A stretch of 64,000 nt of DNA, from contig NZ_SJPK01000001.1 of NCBI RefSeq assembly GCF_007859855.1, positions 186,001 through 250,000 on the forward strand, given 5' to 3'. The notes under the pieces were generated by a model. That model ran no database searches. It saw only the letters and a list, made by a program, of their open reading frames with translations, and was not told the origin of the DNA. This DNA is from Allorhodopirellula solitaria. GTDB taxonomy: Bacteria; Planctomycetota; Planctomycetia; Pirellulales; Pirellulaceae. Positions 25,101 through 34,289 of this stretch are shown here, one piece after another. The translations under genes and the position numbers were made by a program. Each line of letters begins with the position of its first letter. Position 1 is the first letter of the stretch.

Positions 25101-26495
25101 TCATGCGACCTCCGGTTTAGTTGCTTGTATCGGGTCGGTTGAAGGCGGCTGCCAATCTCGCACGTCGATCTTGCCGGTGACAGCTGCGGAGATGAGGGCG
25201 GTACGGCGTTCATTCAGAAGTGCCAATTGATCGCATACGCTATTGATAACGTCATCGATCCCTGTGGTTCTTTTTGCCAGGTCAAGCAAGATCGCTGTCT
25301 GTTCCTTCAACGGTGGAACCGCCAGCAGCAAGTTTCCAACAACAGCAGAATTTAGTCCCGGCAGAATCGCGCCGCGCCGATTCAAGTCGATCTGCACCGA
25401 AACGTAGTGTGCATCGTGCATGAGCTTCGCGAGAAACTTCGGGTCGAGCTTCCCGGAATGAGTTCTGATGCGAATTGTATCTGAGTCTATGATTCCTTCC
25501 GGCACATCCTTCGGAACAACTCGACAATTTCCTAAGCTCCCTTTTCGTGTCAAAACGATGTCGTCCGGCACAAGCTTGTAGTGTGCTAGCCCACGGAAGA
25601 TCGCCGCTGGCAACCAACGCGATACATTTATGAAATTGCCCGATATCGTGTTCGCTTGTCCATACACACAGTAAGCTGCGGGTTCGCGCAAAACATTAAC
25701 CAGCGATGTTCCAAACGGCCCCATCTGTATTCCGCCATCACGGACATTGTGTTTTAGTCGGCACACCTCCCAATGCTCCGGCACTTCCCCCAGCCACTCG
25801 ACCCCGGAATCTCGCATGGGGGCGTCGGGGTTCAAGCCTTTGGTGACCGCATGACTGATGACGGCCTGACGTTTCTCCCCGAGCAACGCGATGAGCTGCT
25901 GCTGCTTCTCAATCAACGCATCAATCTTCGCCGTCTCGTAGTCCAGAAACGCAAGTATCTGTTTTTGTTCACATTCCGGTGGAACGGCGACTTCAATTTT
26001 CTTGAAGTCATCCCAGTAAAGTCGCAATCGAAAGTCTGTGATTCCGCGCGAGAAGCGTTTCAGTTCAGTGACTGCAGTCGGCGTTCGCAATAGCAGCTCG
26101 AAAAACCGAGATGGAAGCGACGTTCTCGGCTTGCAGACAACGTATGCAGGGCTGATCAAGCCGTTGACCTGTGCTGCTCCAAAACCACCTTGCCATGCAC
26201 GCATCATGTTGTACGCGAGATCGTTTTCCTCAACGACTTTGTAGAGAGAACGATCATCGCTTCGCGTGATTTTGCGATCCAGTTCTTCTTCATTCATCTC
26301 CTTGTCGGAAATCCCATCATGGATGGATACACTGAGAATTGGATAGCCAAGCTCAGTGCGTGTTGAGGCTCTTCGCGAACTCTCGCGAAAGAGTCGTCCA
26401 AGATGTTGAATCTCCCAGTGGCCTGGCGTCATCTCGGCCCACTCGACACTCGACGAAATCATGTTGGCGTAGTGCTGCTGCAAAACGGCGTTCAC
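25101..26495 (-). CDS. hsdS: Type I restriction-modification specificity subunit HsdS
   Basis: A protein of 464 residues with two target recognition domains and two conserved helical spacers. TRD1 begins near residue 22 ([18 protein letters not shown]) and ends with [43 protein letters not shown]2 begins with [20 protein letters not shown] and ends with [20 protein letters not shown] and [20 protein letters not shown]. Each half would read one half of a bipartite DNA site, which cannot be predicted from sequence alone. The start overlaps the hsdM stop by 4 bases. Unlike hsdM and hsdR, it carries no repeat insertion that I can see. Confidence 0.92.
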   Translation of the reverse strand: MNAVLQQHYANMISSSVEWAEMTPGHWEIQHLGRLFRESSRRASTRTELGYPILSVSIHDGISDKEMNEEELDRKITRSDDRSLYKVVEENDLAYNMMRAWQGGFGAAQVNGLISPAYVVCKPRTSLPSRFFELLLRTPTAVTELKRFSRGITDFRLRLYWDDFKKIEVAVPPECEQKQILAFLDYETAKIDALIEKQQQLIALLGEKRQAVISHAVTKGLNPDAPMRDSGVEWLGEVPEHWEVCRLKHNVRDGGIQMGPFGTSLVNVLREPAAYCVYGQANTISGNFINVSRWLPAAIFRGLAHYKLVPDDIVLTRKGSLGNCRVVPKDVPEGIIDSDTIRIRTHSGKLDPKFLAKLMHDAHYVSVQIDLNRRGAILPGLNSAVVGNLLLAVPPLKEQTAILLDLAKRTTGIDDVINSVCDQLALLNERRTALISAAVTGKIDVRDWQPPSTDPIQATKPEVA

Positions 26496-28957
26496 GAGTG
26501 TACCTCTTGCAACATCTGCATGATCTCTCCACTCAGTTCATCCAACTCGGCGTCGATCTCCTGCAATGGCCGTGGTGGTTCGTACTCGTAGAAGTGACGG
26601 TTGAAGGGGATCTCGTACCCGACGATGCCGACTTGCCCGTCCTTCGAGTCGCACTTGCCCGCGTCGATCCAGGCGTCGGGGACGTGCGGGGCAACCTCCC
26701 CGAGAAAGTACGTTTCATTGACAGCGTCGACATTGGCTCCGCGAGCGGTCTCAGCGGTGAGGGGGACGTCTTCGCTGTCTCGCAAATCGCTGTCGGGCTG
26801 GAGCTGAACGATTTGGCCTCCGTACTCGAACGTGCCGTAGGTTGGATTGGCTTGGTAACCCGACGCGTGAGCGAGGCTGGTTTCGGGTGTAGACCCTCGC
26901 TTACGCGTCGGGTTTCCAAGTACCTTCTTGATGACCGGCTCGGCGTCGGGGTTGGTCCAGCTGACGGCCGCGATGATTTGTTTCTTCTGCTTCGCATCGA
27001 GCGTGACTTCGGCGGTCTTGATCGCTTCTTTCAGCGTGGTCTCGAACTCATTGAAGTCGTCGTGCTGCTCGGTTCCGATAGCCGCCTGCAGATGGGTGGC
27101 GATGTCGAGCAGCTGTTTTTGGTTGGTCCAAGTTTTGACGGCTAGCAAGTCTTTGATCTGCTTCTCTTTTAGGTCGGCGAAGTCAGCTTTGACCATCGCT
27201 CGAACCTCCGTTTCGACTTCCGTCAGGTTGCCGTATGACTTGCCGGACAGCCCCTCACCCCCAGCCCCTCTCCCCGAAACGGGGCGAGGGGAGCCAGAAT
27301 CGGAGAAGGATTCAGGGAACTGTTCGTAGACCTTCTGCATGGCCGCGTTGAGTTTGCCGGGCTGGAAACGAAGTGTTTCGATTCGCTCGTCGGAGAACTG
27401 GACCGATAGCCGCAGTGGTCGCTCGATCGTGATCCGGCGATAGCCAAACTCGTGGCTGGCAAAGATCTTGCTGCCGAAGGTTTTCTTCGCGGCTTTCTTT
27501 TTCGATCCTCGCTGACGCTTCGGGTTACCATTCTCGTCGGGTTCCTTGTCGAGACGGTAGCTCTCGATCGCTTCAAAGCCGCCAAAGGCTCGCGTGATCA
27601 ACCGGACGTCATCCTCGCCGATTTCCTGCCGCTTACTGCCGAGGCTCTTGCGCATCTTTTGATAGAGATGGACAGCGTTGATCAGTTGGACCTTGCCCCT
27701 GCGTTGCTGCTCTTTCTTGTTGGACAGAATCCAGATGTAGGTTGCGATGCCGGTGTTGTAAAACATGTCCGTGGGGAGCGCGACGATGGCTTCGAGCAGA
27801 TCGCTCTCCAGGATATACCGCCGGATCTCGCTTTCACCGCTGCCTGCTCCGCCGGTGAACAAGGGCGACCCGTTGAGGATGATGCCGATCCGGCCGCCGT
27901 TGTTTTGTGTTCCTCGCTTACGGGTCGGGTTCCCATCGTAGTCCCGCATCTTGCTGATCAGGTGCATCAGGAACAGTAGCGACCCATCGCTGACTCGGGG
28001 CAGCCCCGGCCCGAATCGCCCGTCAAACCCCTTCAGCGTGTGCTCGTCTTTGACGGTGCCCTCGACCTTCTTCCAATCCACGCCGAATGGCGGATTGGAT
28101 AGCATGTAATCAAAATTCTCCGCATACAGCTGGTCGTCATTGAGCGTATTGCCCAGCTTGATACGGCTGACGTCCTGGCCCTTGATCAGCATGTCGCCTT
28201 TGCAGATGGCGTAGCTTTCGGGGTTCAATTCCTGGCCAAAGGCACGCATCACGGCTGCCGGGTTCAATTCGTGGACGTATTCCATCCCGCTGGACAGAAA
28301 CCCCCCCGTTCCCGCTGTGGGGTCGTAGATGGTGCGAATGATGCCGGAGTCGGTCAGGGCGTCGTCGTCTTCCATGAAGACCAGCGAGGTGGTCAAGCGG
28401 ACGATGTCACGCGGCGTAAAGTGCTCCCCAGCGGTTTCGTTGCTGGATTCGGCAAATCGCCGGATGAGTTCCTCGAAGACTAGCCCCATGTCGTGGTTGC
28501 TGATCGCAGCGGGGCTGAGGTCGGTCAGGGCGACTTTCTGCACGACCTTGTACAGCAAATTGGCGTCCTGGAGTTGGCCGACGAACTCGGCGAACTTGAA
28601 GTGCTCGAAGATCTCGCGGGCGTCAGGGGAGAAACTGTCGATGTACGAGAGCAGGTTCGACTTGATGTCCGCACTGCCCATTTTCGACAGATCCATTGCG
28701 GAGGTATTGTAGAACGACTGCTTGGCCGCTTTTCGTAGGAACTTGTCGCGGGCTTCGGATTCCAGGCCCGTCATCGCCTCCAGCTTCTCGACCTGCTCCA
28801 GCACCTTGGGTTTGCTTCTCTGCAGCACGCACTCCAGTCGCCGCAGGAGCGTGAACGGGAGGATGACGCGGCCGTACTGGGATTGCTTGAAATCACCGCG
28901 AAGCAGATCGGCAAGTGACCAGATATAGGCCGCTGTCTGAGAGAAATTGCTCGTCAT
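26492..28957 (-). CDS. hsdM: Type I DNA methyltransferase subunit HsdM with repeat insertions
   Basis: A protein of 821 residues, long for HsdM. The N-terminal helical part (HsdM_N) precedes the adenine methyltransferase domain: motif I is DPTAGTGGF (212-220) and motif IV is NPPF (288-291). I chose the ATG at 28957 ([13 protein letters not shown]) because the upstream reading to 29170 only translates palindromic repeats. At least four in-frame insertions are visible: NPTRKRG at 27912-27934, NPKRQRG at 27507-27529, [14 protein letters not shown] at 27251-27293 (a different palindrome), and NPTRKRG with SLAHASGY at 26854-26917. All lie outside motifs I and IV. It leads the operon with hsdS, RAYT and hsdR. 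The unit should methylate adenine in the host site. Confidence 0.9.
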   Translation of the reverse strand: MTSNFSQTAAYIWSLADLLRGDFKQSQYGRVILPFTLLRRLECVLQRSKPKVLEQVEKLEAMTGLESEARDKFLRKAAKQSFYNTSAMDLSKMGSADIKSNLLSYIDSFSPDAREIFEHFKFAEFVGQLQDANLLYKVVQKVALTDLSPAAISNHDMGLVFEELIRRFAESSNETAGEHFTPRDIVRLTTSLVFMEDDDALTDSGIIRTIYDPTAGTGGFLSSGMEYVHELNPAAVMRAFGQELNPESYAICKGDMLIKGQDVSRIKLGNTLNDDQLYAENFDYMLSNPPFGVDWKKVEGTVKDEHTLKGFDGRFGPGLPRVSDGSLLFLMHLISKMRDYDGNPTRKRGTQNNGGRIGIILNGSPLFTGGAGSGESEIRRYILESDLLEAIVALPTDMFYNTGIATYIWILSNKKEQQRRGKVQLINAVHLYQKMRKSLGSKRQEIGEDDVRLITRAFGGFEAIESYRLDKEPDENGNPKRQRGSKKKAAKKTFGSKIFASHEFGYRRITIERPLRLSVQFSDERIETLRFQPGKLNAAMQKVYEQFPESFSDSGSPRPVSGRGAGGEGLSGKSYGNLTEVETEVRAMVKADFADLKEKQIKDLLAVKTWTNQKQLLDIATHLQAAIGTEQHDDFNEFETTLKEAIKTAEVTLDAKQKKQIIAAVSWTNPDAEPVIKKVLGNPTRKRGSTPETSLAHASGYQANPTYGTFEYGGQIVQLQPDSDLRDSEDVPLTAETARGANVDAVNETYFLGEVAPHVPDAWIDAGKCDSKDGQVGIVGYEIPFNRHFYEYEPPRPLQEIDAELDELSGEIMQMLQEVHS
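26854..26917. repeat. REP-like inverted pair in hsdM
   Basis: A direct unit (26854-26876) and an inverted unit (26894-26917) are separated by 17 bases and can form a hairpin. On the coding strand they read NPTRKRG then SLAHASGY. Confidence 0.92.
27251..27293. repeat. Second palindrome family in hsdM
   Basis: CCCCTCTCCCCGAAACGGGG and its flanks form a GC-rich palindrome unlike the GGTAACCC family. It is in frame with hsdM and encodes [14 protein letters not shown]. Similar CCCTCACCCC-type repeats are widespread in bacteria (recollection). Confidence 0.8.
27507..27529. repeat. Single REP-like unit in hsdM
   Basis: A lone inverted-orientation unit with GCTTCG instead of GCGTCG encodes NPKRQRG on the hsdM strand. 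Confidence 0.85.
27912..27934. repeat. Single REP-like unit in hsdM
   Basis: A lone inverted-orientation unit with GGGTCG and GGTTCCC changes encodes NPTRKRG on the hsdM strand, between MRDYDG and TQNNGG. Confidence 0.85.
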
Positions 28958-29071
28958 GAAACATCTTGTTTCGGTGTTGGTAAGAAGATTGGCCCGGGTC
29001 GAACTGGACGACTCGTAGAGTATACGTGTCAGAACGAAGCGCATGTATAAGAGAAGAACGCAGCGGCACTC

Positions 29072-29550
29072 GAGACTGCGGAGCAGGTTTGGCAACCCGC
29101 CGCGTGAGCGAGGACCATCCGCTCGCCACGCAAAAGCTGCTTCTTCCTCGCTGACGCAGCGGGTTACCAATCGAGCGATGCGGCGAACGAGATACCGGTC
29201 GCGTTAGCCCTGCCGACTCCAATGAGAAAAGGACAGCGATACCCGAGCCTGCGGAGTAGGCTTGGTAACCCGACGCGTGAGCGAGGACCATCCGCTCGCC
29301 ACGCAAAAGCTGCTTCTTCCTCGCTGACGCAGCGGGTTACCAATCGAGCGATGCGGCGAACGAGATACCGGTCGCGTTAGCCCTGCCGACCCCAATGAGA
29401 AAAGGACAGCGATACCCGAGCCTGCGGAGTAGGCTTGGTAACCCGACGCGTGAGCGAGGATCATCCGCGCGCGACGCAAAGCACTGCTTCTTCCTCGCTG
29501 ACGCAGCGGGTTACCAATCGAGCGATGCCCCGAACGAGATACCCGCCGCG
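29072..29550. repeat. Tandem array of about 173-base units, each with a REP-like pair
   Basis: Three head-to-tail units begin near 29072, 29245 and 29418. The copies of CAATCGAGCGATG at 29168, 29341 and 29515 fix the period at 173-174 bases. Each unit has a direct palindrome (variant with GCCGCGTGAG in the first) and an inverted one with GCTGACGCAGCGGG. The third unit is diverged. The array fills the gap between hsdM and the tRNA genes. Confidence 0.92.
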
Positions 29551-29588
29551 TTATCGGTGCCAATTCCGAGCATCCAGAGCGATTCAGC

Positions 29589-29629
29589 CACAAAAAAAGC
29601 CGTGTTTCGCAAGCGAAGCACGGCTTTTG
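29589..29629 (-). terminator. Terminator downstream of tRNA-Lys
   Basis: Read on the minus strand, AAAAGCCGTGCTTCGC pairs with a complementary arm over at least 10 perfect base pairs and is followed by a run of seven T. It lies just past the tRNA-Lys gene and should end that transcript. Confidence 0.85.
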
Positions 29630-29635
29630 GTGGAG

Positions 29636-29708
29636 TGCCCCCGCTAGGGCTCGAACCTAGGACCCACGGATTAAGAGTCCGTTGCTCTACCAACTGAGCT
29701 ACAAGGGC
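29636..29708 (-). tRNA. tRNA-Lys (anticodon CTT)
   Basis: The 73-base cloverleaf folds: acceptor GCCCTTG pairs with CGGGGGC (with G-U pairs), the anticodon stem ACGGA/TCCGT holds the loop CTCTTAA with anticodon CTT, and the T-arm reads GGTTCGAGCCC. The discriminator is A. CCA is not encoded. It is next to the island end, a position often used for integration. Confidence 0.95.
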
Positions 29709-29829
29709 GGCGGGCGACGGATCGTCGCCTCGTTTTGCTGGGCAAGAGCCTGGAGGGTTCTTGCGGTCAGCGAGATTTCATTGTGTGTCGACTGGATTGT
29801 TTGGTCAATCCGAGACAACAGCAAAAAAG

Positions 29830-29902
29830 AGGCGACGGTCGGATTCGAACCGACGAATAAAGGATTTGCAATCCTTCGCCTTAGCCACTTGGCCACGTCG
29901 CC
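29830..29902 (-). tRNA. tRNA-Cys (anticodon GCA)
   Basis: The 73-base cloverleaf has acceptor GGCGACG with CGTCGCC, the anticodon stem AAGGA/TCCTT with loop TTGCAAA (anticodon GCA), a T-arm reading GTCGGTTCGAATCCGAC and the U73 discriminator usual for Cys. It lies 121 bases upstream of tRNA-Lys on the same strand, so the two may be cotranscribed. Confidence 0.95.
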
Positions 29903-30113
29903 CTGTCAATCACCTCTGTCCACCAGCAAATTTCTCTGCGGTAAAACGTTCTCGTGGAGAACGTTGGAGGTCCTGATTAACTTCGCAGAAATTGCTCCGG
30001 TTAGGAAGGCCAGGCAAGCCTGTTTTTTTCTTCCTGATGCGTCAATTTCGTTGCTACCCGTTCCTTCGACTATTTCGCTGGGGAACTTGAGGGCTCCCAG
30101 CAGAAAAATCAAT
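29903..30113. other. Short intergenic stretch
   Basis: This stretch lies between trxA and tRNA-Cys, all on the minus strand. A GGAGAACGTT-type inverted motif occurs near 29945-29967 (AACGTTCTCGTGGAGAACGTT), perhaps a hairpin. Nothing else is visible. Confidence 0.4.
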
Positions 30114-30437
30114 TCAGACCGCTGAGATGGCTTCCTGCAGTGCTGCTTTGGGGCGAACACCGACGAAGCTTTCGGAGATCTCGCCATCCTTGAAGAGCAG
30201 CAGAGTCGGGATGCTGTTGATACCGAACTTCTGCGCCACGCCTGGGTTCTCGTCGATATTGATCTTGCCGATCGAGACGCTCGGATTCTCGCTAGCGAGT
30301 TCTTCGATCATGGGGGCGATTTGCCGGCAGGGGCCGCACCAAGGTGCCCAGAAGTCGACGAGCACGGCGGCATCGTTGTTAAGGACTTCCGCGTCGAAGT
30401 TGTCGTCAGTGAATTCTTTTACCGCATCGGAGGCCAT
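30114..30437 (-). CDS. trxA: Thioredoxin
   Basis: A complete thioredoxin of 107 residues. The redox site is FWAPWCGPCRQIAP (W33-C34-G35-P36-C37), and the cis-proline is in INSIPTLLLFKDGE. Other hallmarks are VDFWAPW and KINIDENPGVAQKFGI. It has no signal peptide, so it acts in the cytoplasm, reducing disulfides in proteins such as ribonucleotide reductase. Length equals the family norm. The start ATG (30437) is preceded by a purine-rich AGGAATC element. The adjacent NUDIX gene on the same strand ends 45 bases before the trxA start. Confidence 0.97.
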   Translation of the reverse strand: MASDAVKEFTDDNFDAEVLNNDAAVLVDFWAPWCGPCRQIAPMIEELASENPSVSIGKINIDENPGVAQKFGINSIPTLLLFKDGEISESFVGVRPKAALQEAISAV

Positions 30438-30482
30438 GAGTGATTCCTGCTAAAAAGGAGAGTTGAGTAGGATAGACACAAT

Positions 30483-31235
30483 TTACCGGGAAGGGGTTCG
30501 TATACCAGTGGCCTCGGCTGTGTCAAAACAGCGAATCGGCCAACTTGGCAGATTCGTTCGCTCGGAGGAGCTAGCTGGAACAGGCAGCAAACACTGGGCC
30601 AACTGGTCCAAGATCACTGCCGTGGCGCCCCAAATTCGCATCGATTGGTAAATGAACGCGGGTGCTCGAAAGCGAAACTGGGCCACGTCGGTTTGCGGTT
30701 CCGCCGCCGCTTGGACGGCCCGCTGGTGCCAAATCGAGTTCACAGGGGCTTGTTGGCATGGGACCTGAAAAGGCAGATGGATCACTTCGTCGACTTCGCC
30801 CGGGTCGGGTCGCCAGGGCACAGTGGGTTTGCGCAGCACACAGACAACGGGGGTCACCAAGTTGTCGCTGGCGTAGACGAACTGGCGGGGCAACTCGCCA
30901 CATATCTCGATCACATCGGCGGGGATCCCCAGTTCCTCCTCGAACTCTCGCAGGGCGGCCTGAACGGGCGTTTCGCCGGGCTCGATACGGCCGCCGGGAA
31001 AGCAGATTTGGCCGCCATGGTGCCGCAGCGCGTGGGGCCGCCGGGTGAGCGGCACAATCCAGCCCTGTTCGGGATCTTCGTAAATCCCGACCGCCACAGC
31101 GGCTTGCCGCGATTTCATGCGAGCGGGGCCCCGATGCCGGCCATAGGCCAGTTGCGGCGTCATGTTCCACTGCAACGGCTGCTGCGATGGGCTGGTCTGC
31201 AATTGTGATAAACGCGCCGATAGACGACGGGCCAT
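30483..31235 (-). CDS. NUDIX hydrolase, CoA pyrophosphatase type
   Basis: A protein of 250 residues with a full NUDIX box: GGRIEPGETPVQAALREFEE followed by ELGI, matching Gx5Ex7REUxEExGU. The segment just before it (GGQICFPGG) and the N-terminal RQAAVAVGIYEDPEQGWIVP, LTRRPHAL are those of CoA pyrophosphatase-like NUDIX proteins (NudL/YeaB group). It would split CoA or a related nucleotide into two phosphorylated parts. I prefer the ATG at 31235 (MARRLSARL) over 31418 because the extra 61 residues are rich in Arg and Pro and are encoded by repeated palindromes. It ends 45 bases before trxA starts, on the same strand. Confidence 0.82.
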   Translation of the reverse strand: MARRLSARLSQLQTSPSQQPLQWNMTPQLAYGRHRGPARMKSRQAAVAVGIYEDPEQGWIVPLTRRPHALRHHGGQICFPGGRIEPGETPVQAALREFEEELGIPADVIEICGELPRQFVYASDNLVTPVVCVLRKPTVPWRPDPGEVDEVIHLPFQVPCQQAPVNSIWHQRAVQAAAEPQTDVAQFRFRAPAFIYQSMRIWGATAVILDQLAQCLLPVPASSSERTNLPSWPIRCFDTAEATGIRTPSR

Positions 31236-31428
31236 CGCCTCGGAGCTGTGGGCGACGCTATCCCGCTGCGATGCAAGTTGCGGTATTGGAGGGATTGCCT
31301 GCTCAGATTGGCCGGGTGGTCTGGCTGGGTTCTCTCGCTCGGACCGGCGGGGCGGTCTTGCTGTGTTTTTTAGCTCGGACCGGCGGAGCGGTCCGGCTAC
31401 TTTTGGGGTGCCAGTCACGGTGGATACC
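31236..31428. repeat. Third palindrome family upstream of the NUDIX gene
   Basis: GCTCGGACCGGCGGGGCGGT (31337-31356) and GCTCGGACCGGCGGAGCGGT (31373-31392) are direct copies with a 36-base period, each a near-palindrome around CCGGCGG. They sit in the leader of the NUDIX gene, between it and the isomerase-like gene, and also read through in frame. Confidence 0.75.
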
Positions 31429-32208
31429 TTAGATCAGGGACTCCAGGAGGCGGCGTAGTTTGCGCAGTTCCACACGATGGTCGTGTTCTGGCATGGGTGA
31501 CATGTCGACCGTCAGCGCTCGGTTGTACTTTTCCCGTTCGAGCTGGGTGACGATCTTGCCATAGTCGATCTCCCCTTGTCCCACGCTGACTTGGAATTCG
31601 TCCTTGCTGGTGTCACGGAGCTGCACGTTGGTGACGAATTTCAGCAATTGGTCGAAGCCCTTGCCGGCGGCCATGGCTTTGGCGACGGCCGGGTTACCCG
31701 CCGACGCGACCAGCGCGACGCTGGGGTCCAGAGCAACGCCCAGGCCATCGATATTGTTGCAGAGGACGAGCAGCGTATCGGGATCTTCGCTGAGGCAACC
31801 GAGCATGCACCGCACGCTCAACCGCACCCCTTCGCCTTCGGCGATCGCGACAAGCCGCTTGAGGTGCTCGACCTCTTCATTAAAGGGCGTGCCTTTTTCG
31901 GCCGATGGAACGGAAATGTTGACGACTTTCGTTGCCTTGGCGATCCGGCACATCGCGTGAAACTGCTCGTAGTGTTCCTCACCCGTGGTGGCCAGTTCCA
32001 AGCGATAGCCGCTGATGTCCATCCGGTGGCTGGCCCGCAGGACTTGGACGGCGCGGGTTTCGTCGTGCAGCAGGTCACCCGGTTTGGCTGGCCCGACGGA
32101 TTCTTGGATGGCGATTTCAACGGCGGTGAAATCGAGGTCCTGGAGCAACTCAATTGCAGCCTGGAGTTCCATATCGGGCCAACATAAAGTCGAAGCGGCA
32201 ACAAACAC
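31429..32208 (-). CDS. Sugar phosphate isomerase/epimerase-like TIM barrel
   Basis: A protein of 259 residues of the xylose-isomerase-like TIM barrel class (AP-endonuclease family 2). It starts VFVAASTLCWPDMELQAAIE, a typical first strand, and has TAVEIAI, KVVNISVPS, VRLSVRCMLGCLSEDPDTLL, VALDPSVALVASAGNP and VQLRDTSKDEFQVSVGQGEID, where the acidic and histidine-type metal ligands of the fold would be. GTG at 32208 is favoured over ATG at 32238 because AGGAAGGA lies 9 bases upstream of the GTG. The substrate is unknown. It is divergent from the GH32-like gene at 32369, so the two may work on the same sugars, though that is inference. Confidence 0.72.
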   Translation of the reverse strand: MFVAASTLCWPDMELQAAIELLQDLDFTAVEIAIQESVGPAKPGDLLHDETRAVQVLRASHRMDISGYRLELATTGEEHYEQFHAMCRIAKATKVVNISVPSAEKGTPFNEEVEHLKRLVAIAEGEGVRLSVRCMLGCLSEDPDTLLVLCNNIDGLGVALDPSVALVASAGNPAVAKAMAAGKGFDQLLKFVTNVQLRDTSKDEFQVSVGQGEIDYGKIVTQLEREKYNRALTVDMSPMPEHDHRVELRKLRRLLESLI

Positions 32209-32368
32209 GCGGCGTGTCCTTCCTGAGTGGATATACAAAAAATCGGTGTATCATGGGAACCTGCTCACTCTAGCGTTCTCGTGGCGGCGAAGTCCAGTCG
32301 AGTCGAGCGTTTCTTCGTGGCCGCCATTGGCGGCGGATATTTTCACTCTCAAATGGATTGGATGACGC

Positions 32369-33961
32369 ATGTTTTCCGAGATCACTGGCAGCCGGAAAAC
32401 CATCGGTGACGTCGATGTGCTGTATCACGATGGGCTATATCACCTGTTTCACTTGGTGCTGCCCAATCACGATTTCATCGCTCACGCGGTGAGCACCGAC
32501 GCGTTGAACTGGCGGCGGGTGAACAACGCCTTGTTCATCGGAAATCCCGGTAGCTGGGACGATCTGATGCTGTGGACGATGCACGTTTCGCCAGACCCAC
32601 ACCAAGAGGGACGATGGCGGATGTTCTACACGGGGCTGTCGCGCCGCGACCAAGGCGACTACCAGCGGATTGGGTTGGCGCTCAGCGACGACCTTTTTCA
32701 CTGGAGAAAGGTGCCCGTCCACTGGGAGGATAACCGGGGGCCGCACGACCCCGAAGGCGTCAAGCGGGCCCGGCAGATCAGCCAGCAACAGAGCATGCCG
32801 GCAGCCGACGCGGCATTCGACCGCGAGAGCTGTTTTCCGCTCGAACCGGATCCGACCTACTACGAAGCTTCGCTCGAGGAAGGACGGCGTTGGATCAGTT
32901 TCCGCGATCCCTTCTATTTCCACGACGGCCAAGACGGCTGGCTGCTGGCGTCGGCGCGGGCCAACCATGGGCCCGTCGTTCGCCGCGGATGCGTGGCATT
33001 GATGAAAGAGGTCGCACCGCACCGCTTCGTCGCCCAAAAACCGCTGCACCACCCACGCATGTACGACGACATCGAAGTCCCCAACCTGATCCGTTTGGGC
33101 GAGGATCATTACCTGATCGGCAGCATTCGTGAAGACGCCAAAATCCGGTACTGGCACGCCGACGCCCTGCGGGAACATTGGCAGAGCTATCACGACAACG
33201 TATTGCTCGCCCAGGGCAACTACGCCGGCCGTGTCTGCCATGATGAGAAGGGCTGGCTATTGTGGAACTTCTATTCCATGCACAGTATCGACCGGACCCA
33301 AGAAAACCTAATGCCGCCGCCCAAACGGTTGGTCCAAAACGAATCAGGCTTGATCCGTGCGGTCACCTTTGAGGGGATCAGCGATTACCGTCGTGAGTCG
33401 ATCGATGTACGCTGCGTCAATCCGCTGATCGAGGATGTCGGCCGGAGCGAACAGGTTTGCCGACTCGATCAGGGGCACTTAGAACTCGCCTGCCAAAGCG
33501 GCTTTCAGGCCTTCGTGTTCGATGGCGAACTGGAGAATTTCTGCTTCCAAGCTAAATTAGACATGCAGGGCCGGGGCAAGTGCGGGCTCGTTTTCCGGAT
33601 TGATCCGGACACCCGTGATGGCTACTACCTCTCGCTCGACCTGCACAAGGGAGTCGCTCAGCTACGGGCGTGGGGAACCAATCCCGATGCCACCGGTGAT
33701 CAGATGATGGAATTCGAGAGCTTGCAGGCCGCCTTTTGGCAGGACGACACGCCGGGACAAGCGGAGTTCAAACTGATCACGTTCGGCAGCTACATCGAAC
33801 TCAGCATCAATGGCCGTGTTGTCCTGTCGTTGGCTGACCAGCATTTTCAGCGTGGGCATGTCGGCGTTTACCTCGAGACGGCTGTCCTCCAGCTCGACGA
33901 GATCGAGTTGGTGCGTCTGGCATCACCGAGTCAAAGCGACGAGCACCTGGCGAGTGGATGA
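32369..33961 (+). CDS. GH32/GH43-like five-bladed propeller glycosidase with C-terminal lectin-like domain
   Basis: A protein of 530 residues. The N-terminal part is a five-bladed beta-propeller: [20 protein letters not shown] (14-33) is where GH32 enzymes have the first acidic residue, [11 protein letters not shown] (177-187) holds the R-D-P motif, and [20 protein letters not shown] (about 235-254) has the glutamate of the third motif. From about residue 375 a concanavalin-like beta-sandwich follows ([57 protein letters not shown]). No signal peptide is visible at the ATG. The classical WMNDPNG start is absent, so the substrate may not be fructan. It is divergent from the isomerase-like gene. 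Exact family placement is uncertain. Confidence 0.65.
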   Translation: MFSEITGSRKTIGDVDVLYHDGLYHLFHLVLPNHDFIAHAVSTDALNWRRVNNALFIGNPGSWDDLMLWTMHVSPDPHQEGRWRMFYTGLSRRDQGDYQRIGLALSDDLFHWRKVPVHWEDNRGPHDPEGVKRARQISQQQSMPAADAAFDRESCFPLEPDPTYYEASLEEGRRWISFRDPFYFHDGQDGWLLASARANHGPVVRRGCVALMKEVAPHRFVAQKPLHHPRMYDDIEVPNLIRLGEDHYLIGSIREDAKIRYWHADALREHWQSYHDNVLLAQGNYAGRVCHDEKGWLLWNFYSMHSIDRTQENLMPPPKRLVQNESGLIRAVTFEGISDYRRESIDVRCVNPLIEDVGRSEQVCRLDQGHLELACQSGFQAFVFDGELENFCFQAKLDMQGRGKCGLVFRIDPDTRDGYYLSLDLHKGVAQLRAWGTNPDATGDQMMEFESLQAAFWQDDTPGQAEFKLITFGSYIELSINGRVVLSLADQHFQRGHVGVYLETAVLQLDEIELVRLASPSQSDEHLASG

Positions 33962-34289
33962 CACCTGGCGAGTGGGTCAACCGATCGAAGTGGACAAATG
34001 GGAGCCGCCAGCGGCCCAGGAGTCGTTCGTCACCGAGTCCGTCGCAGCGGCTCAGACGGAGCAGGTTCGGAAGAATCGAACGCTCGATCCGAGGATCGAT
34101 TTCGCCCTCATTTCCTTGGATTTCCGTGCGAGCGGCGACAAGCTGGCATTGACGTCGGCAGTCGCGAATACCTACCACGGGTCAAACTTTGCGAAATTGG
34201 CTCGATATTTGTGATTGGAACGGTCGATCGGAATGGATAGGACGTCCCAGATATCAGTAGTACCCCGCTCCCTTCTTAAGGATGCGACG

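Noticed and set aside
29072-29550. CRISPR array or phage attachment repeat
   Set aside because: Units are 173 bases long and carry the same palindrome as other places; no short unique spacers.
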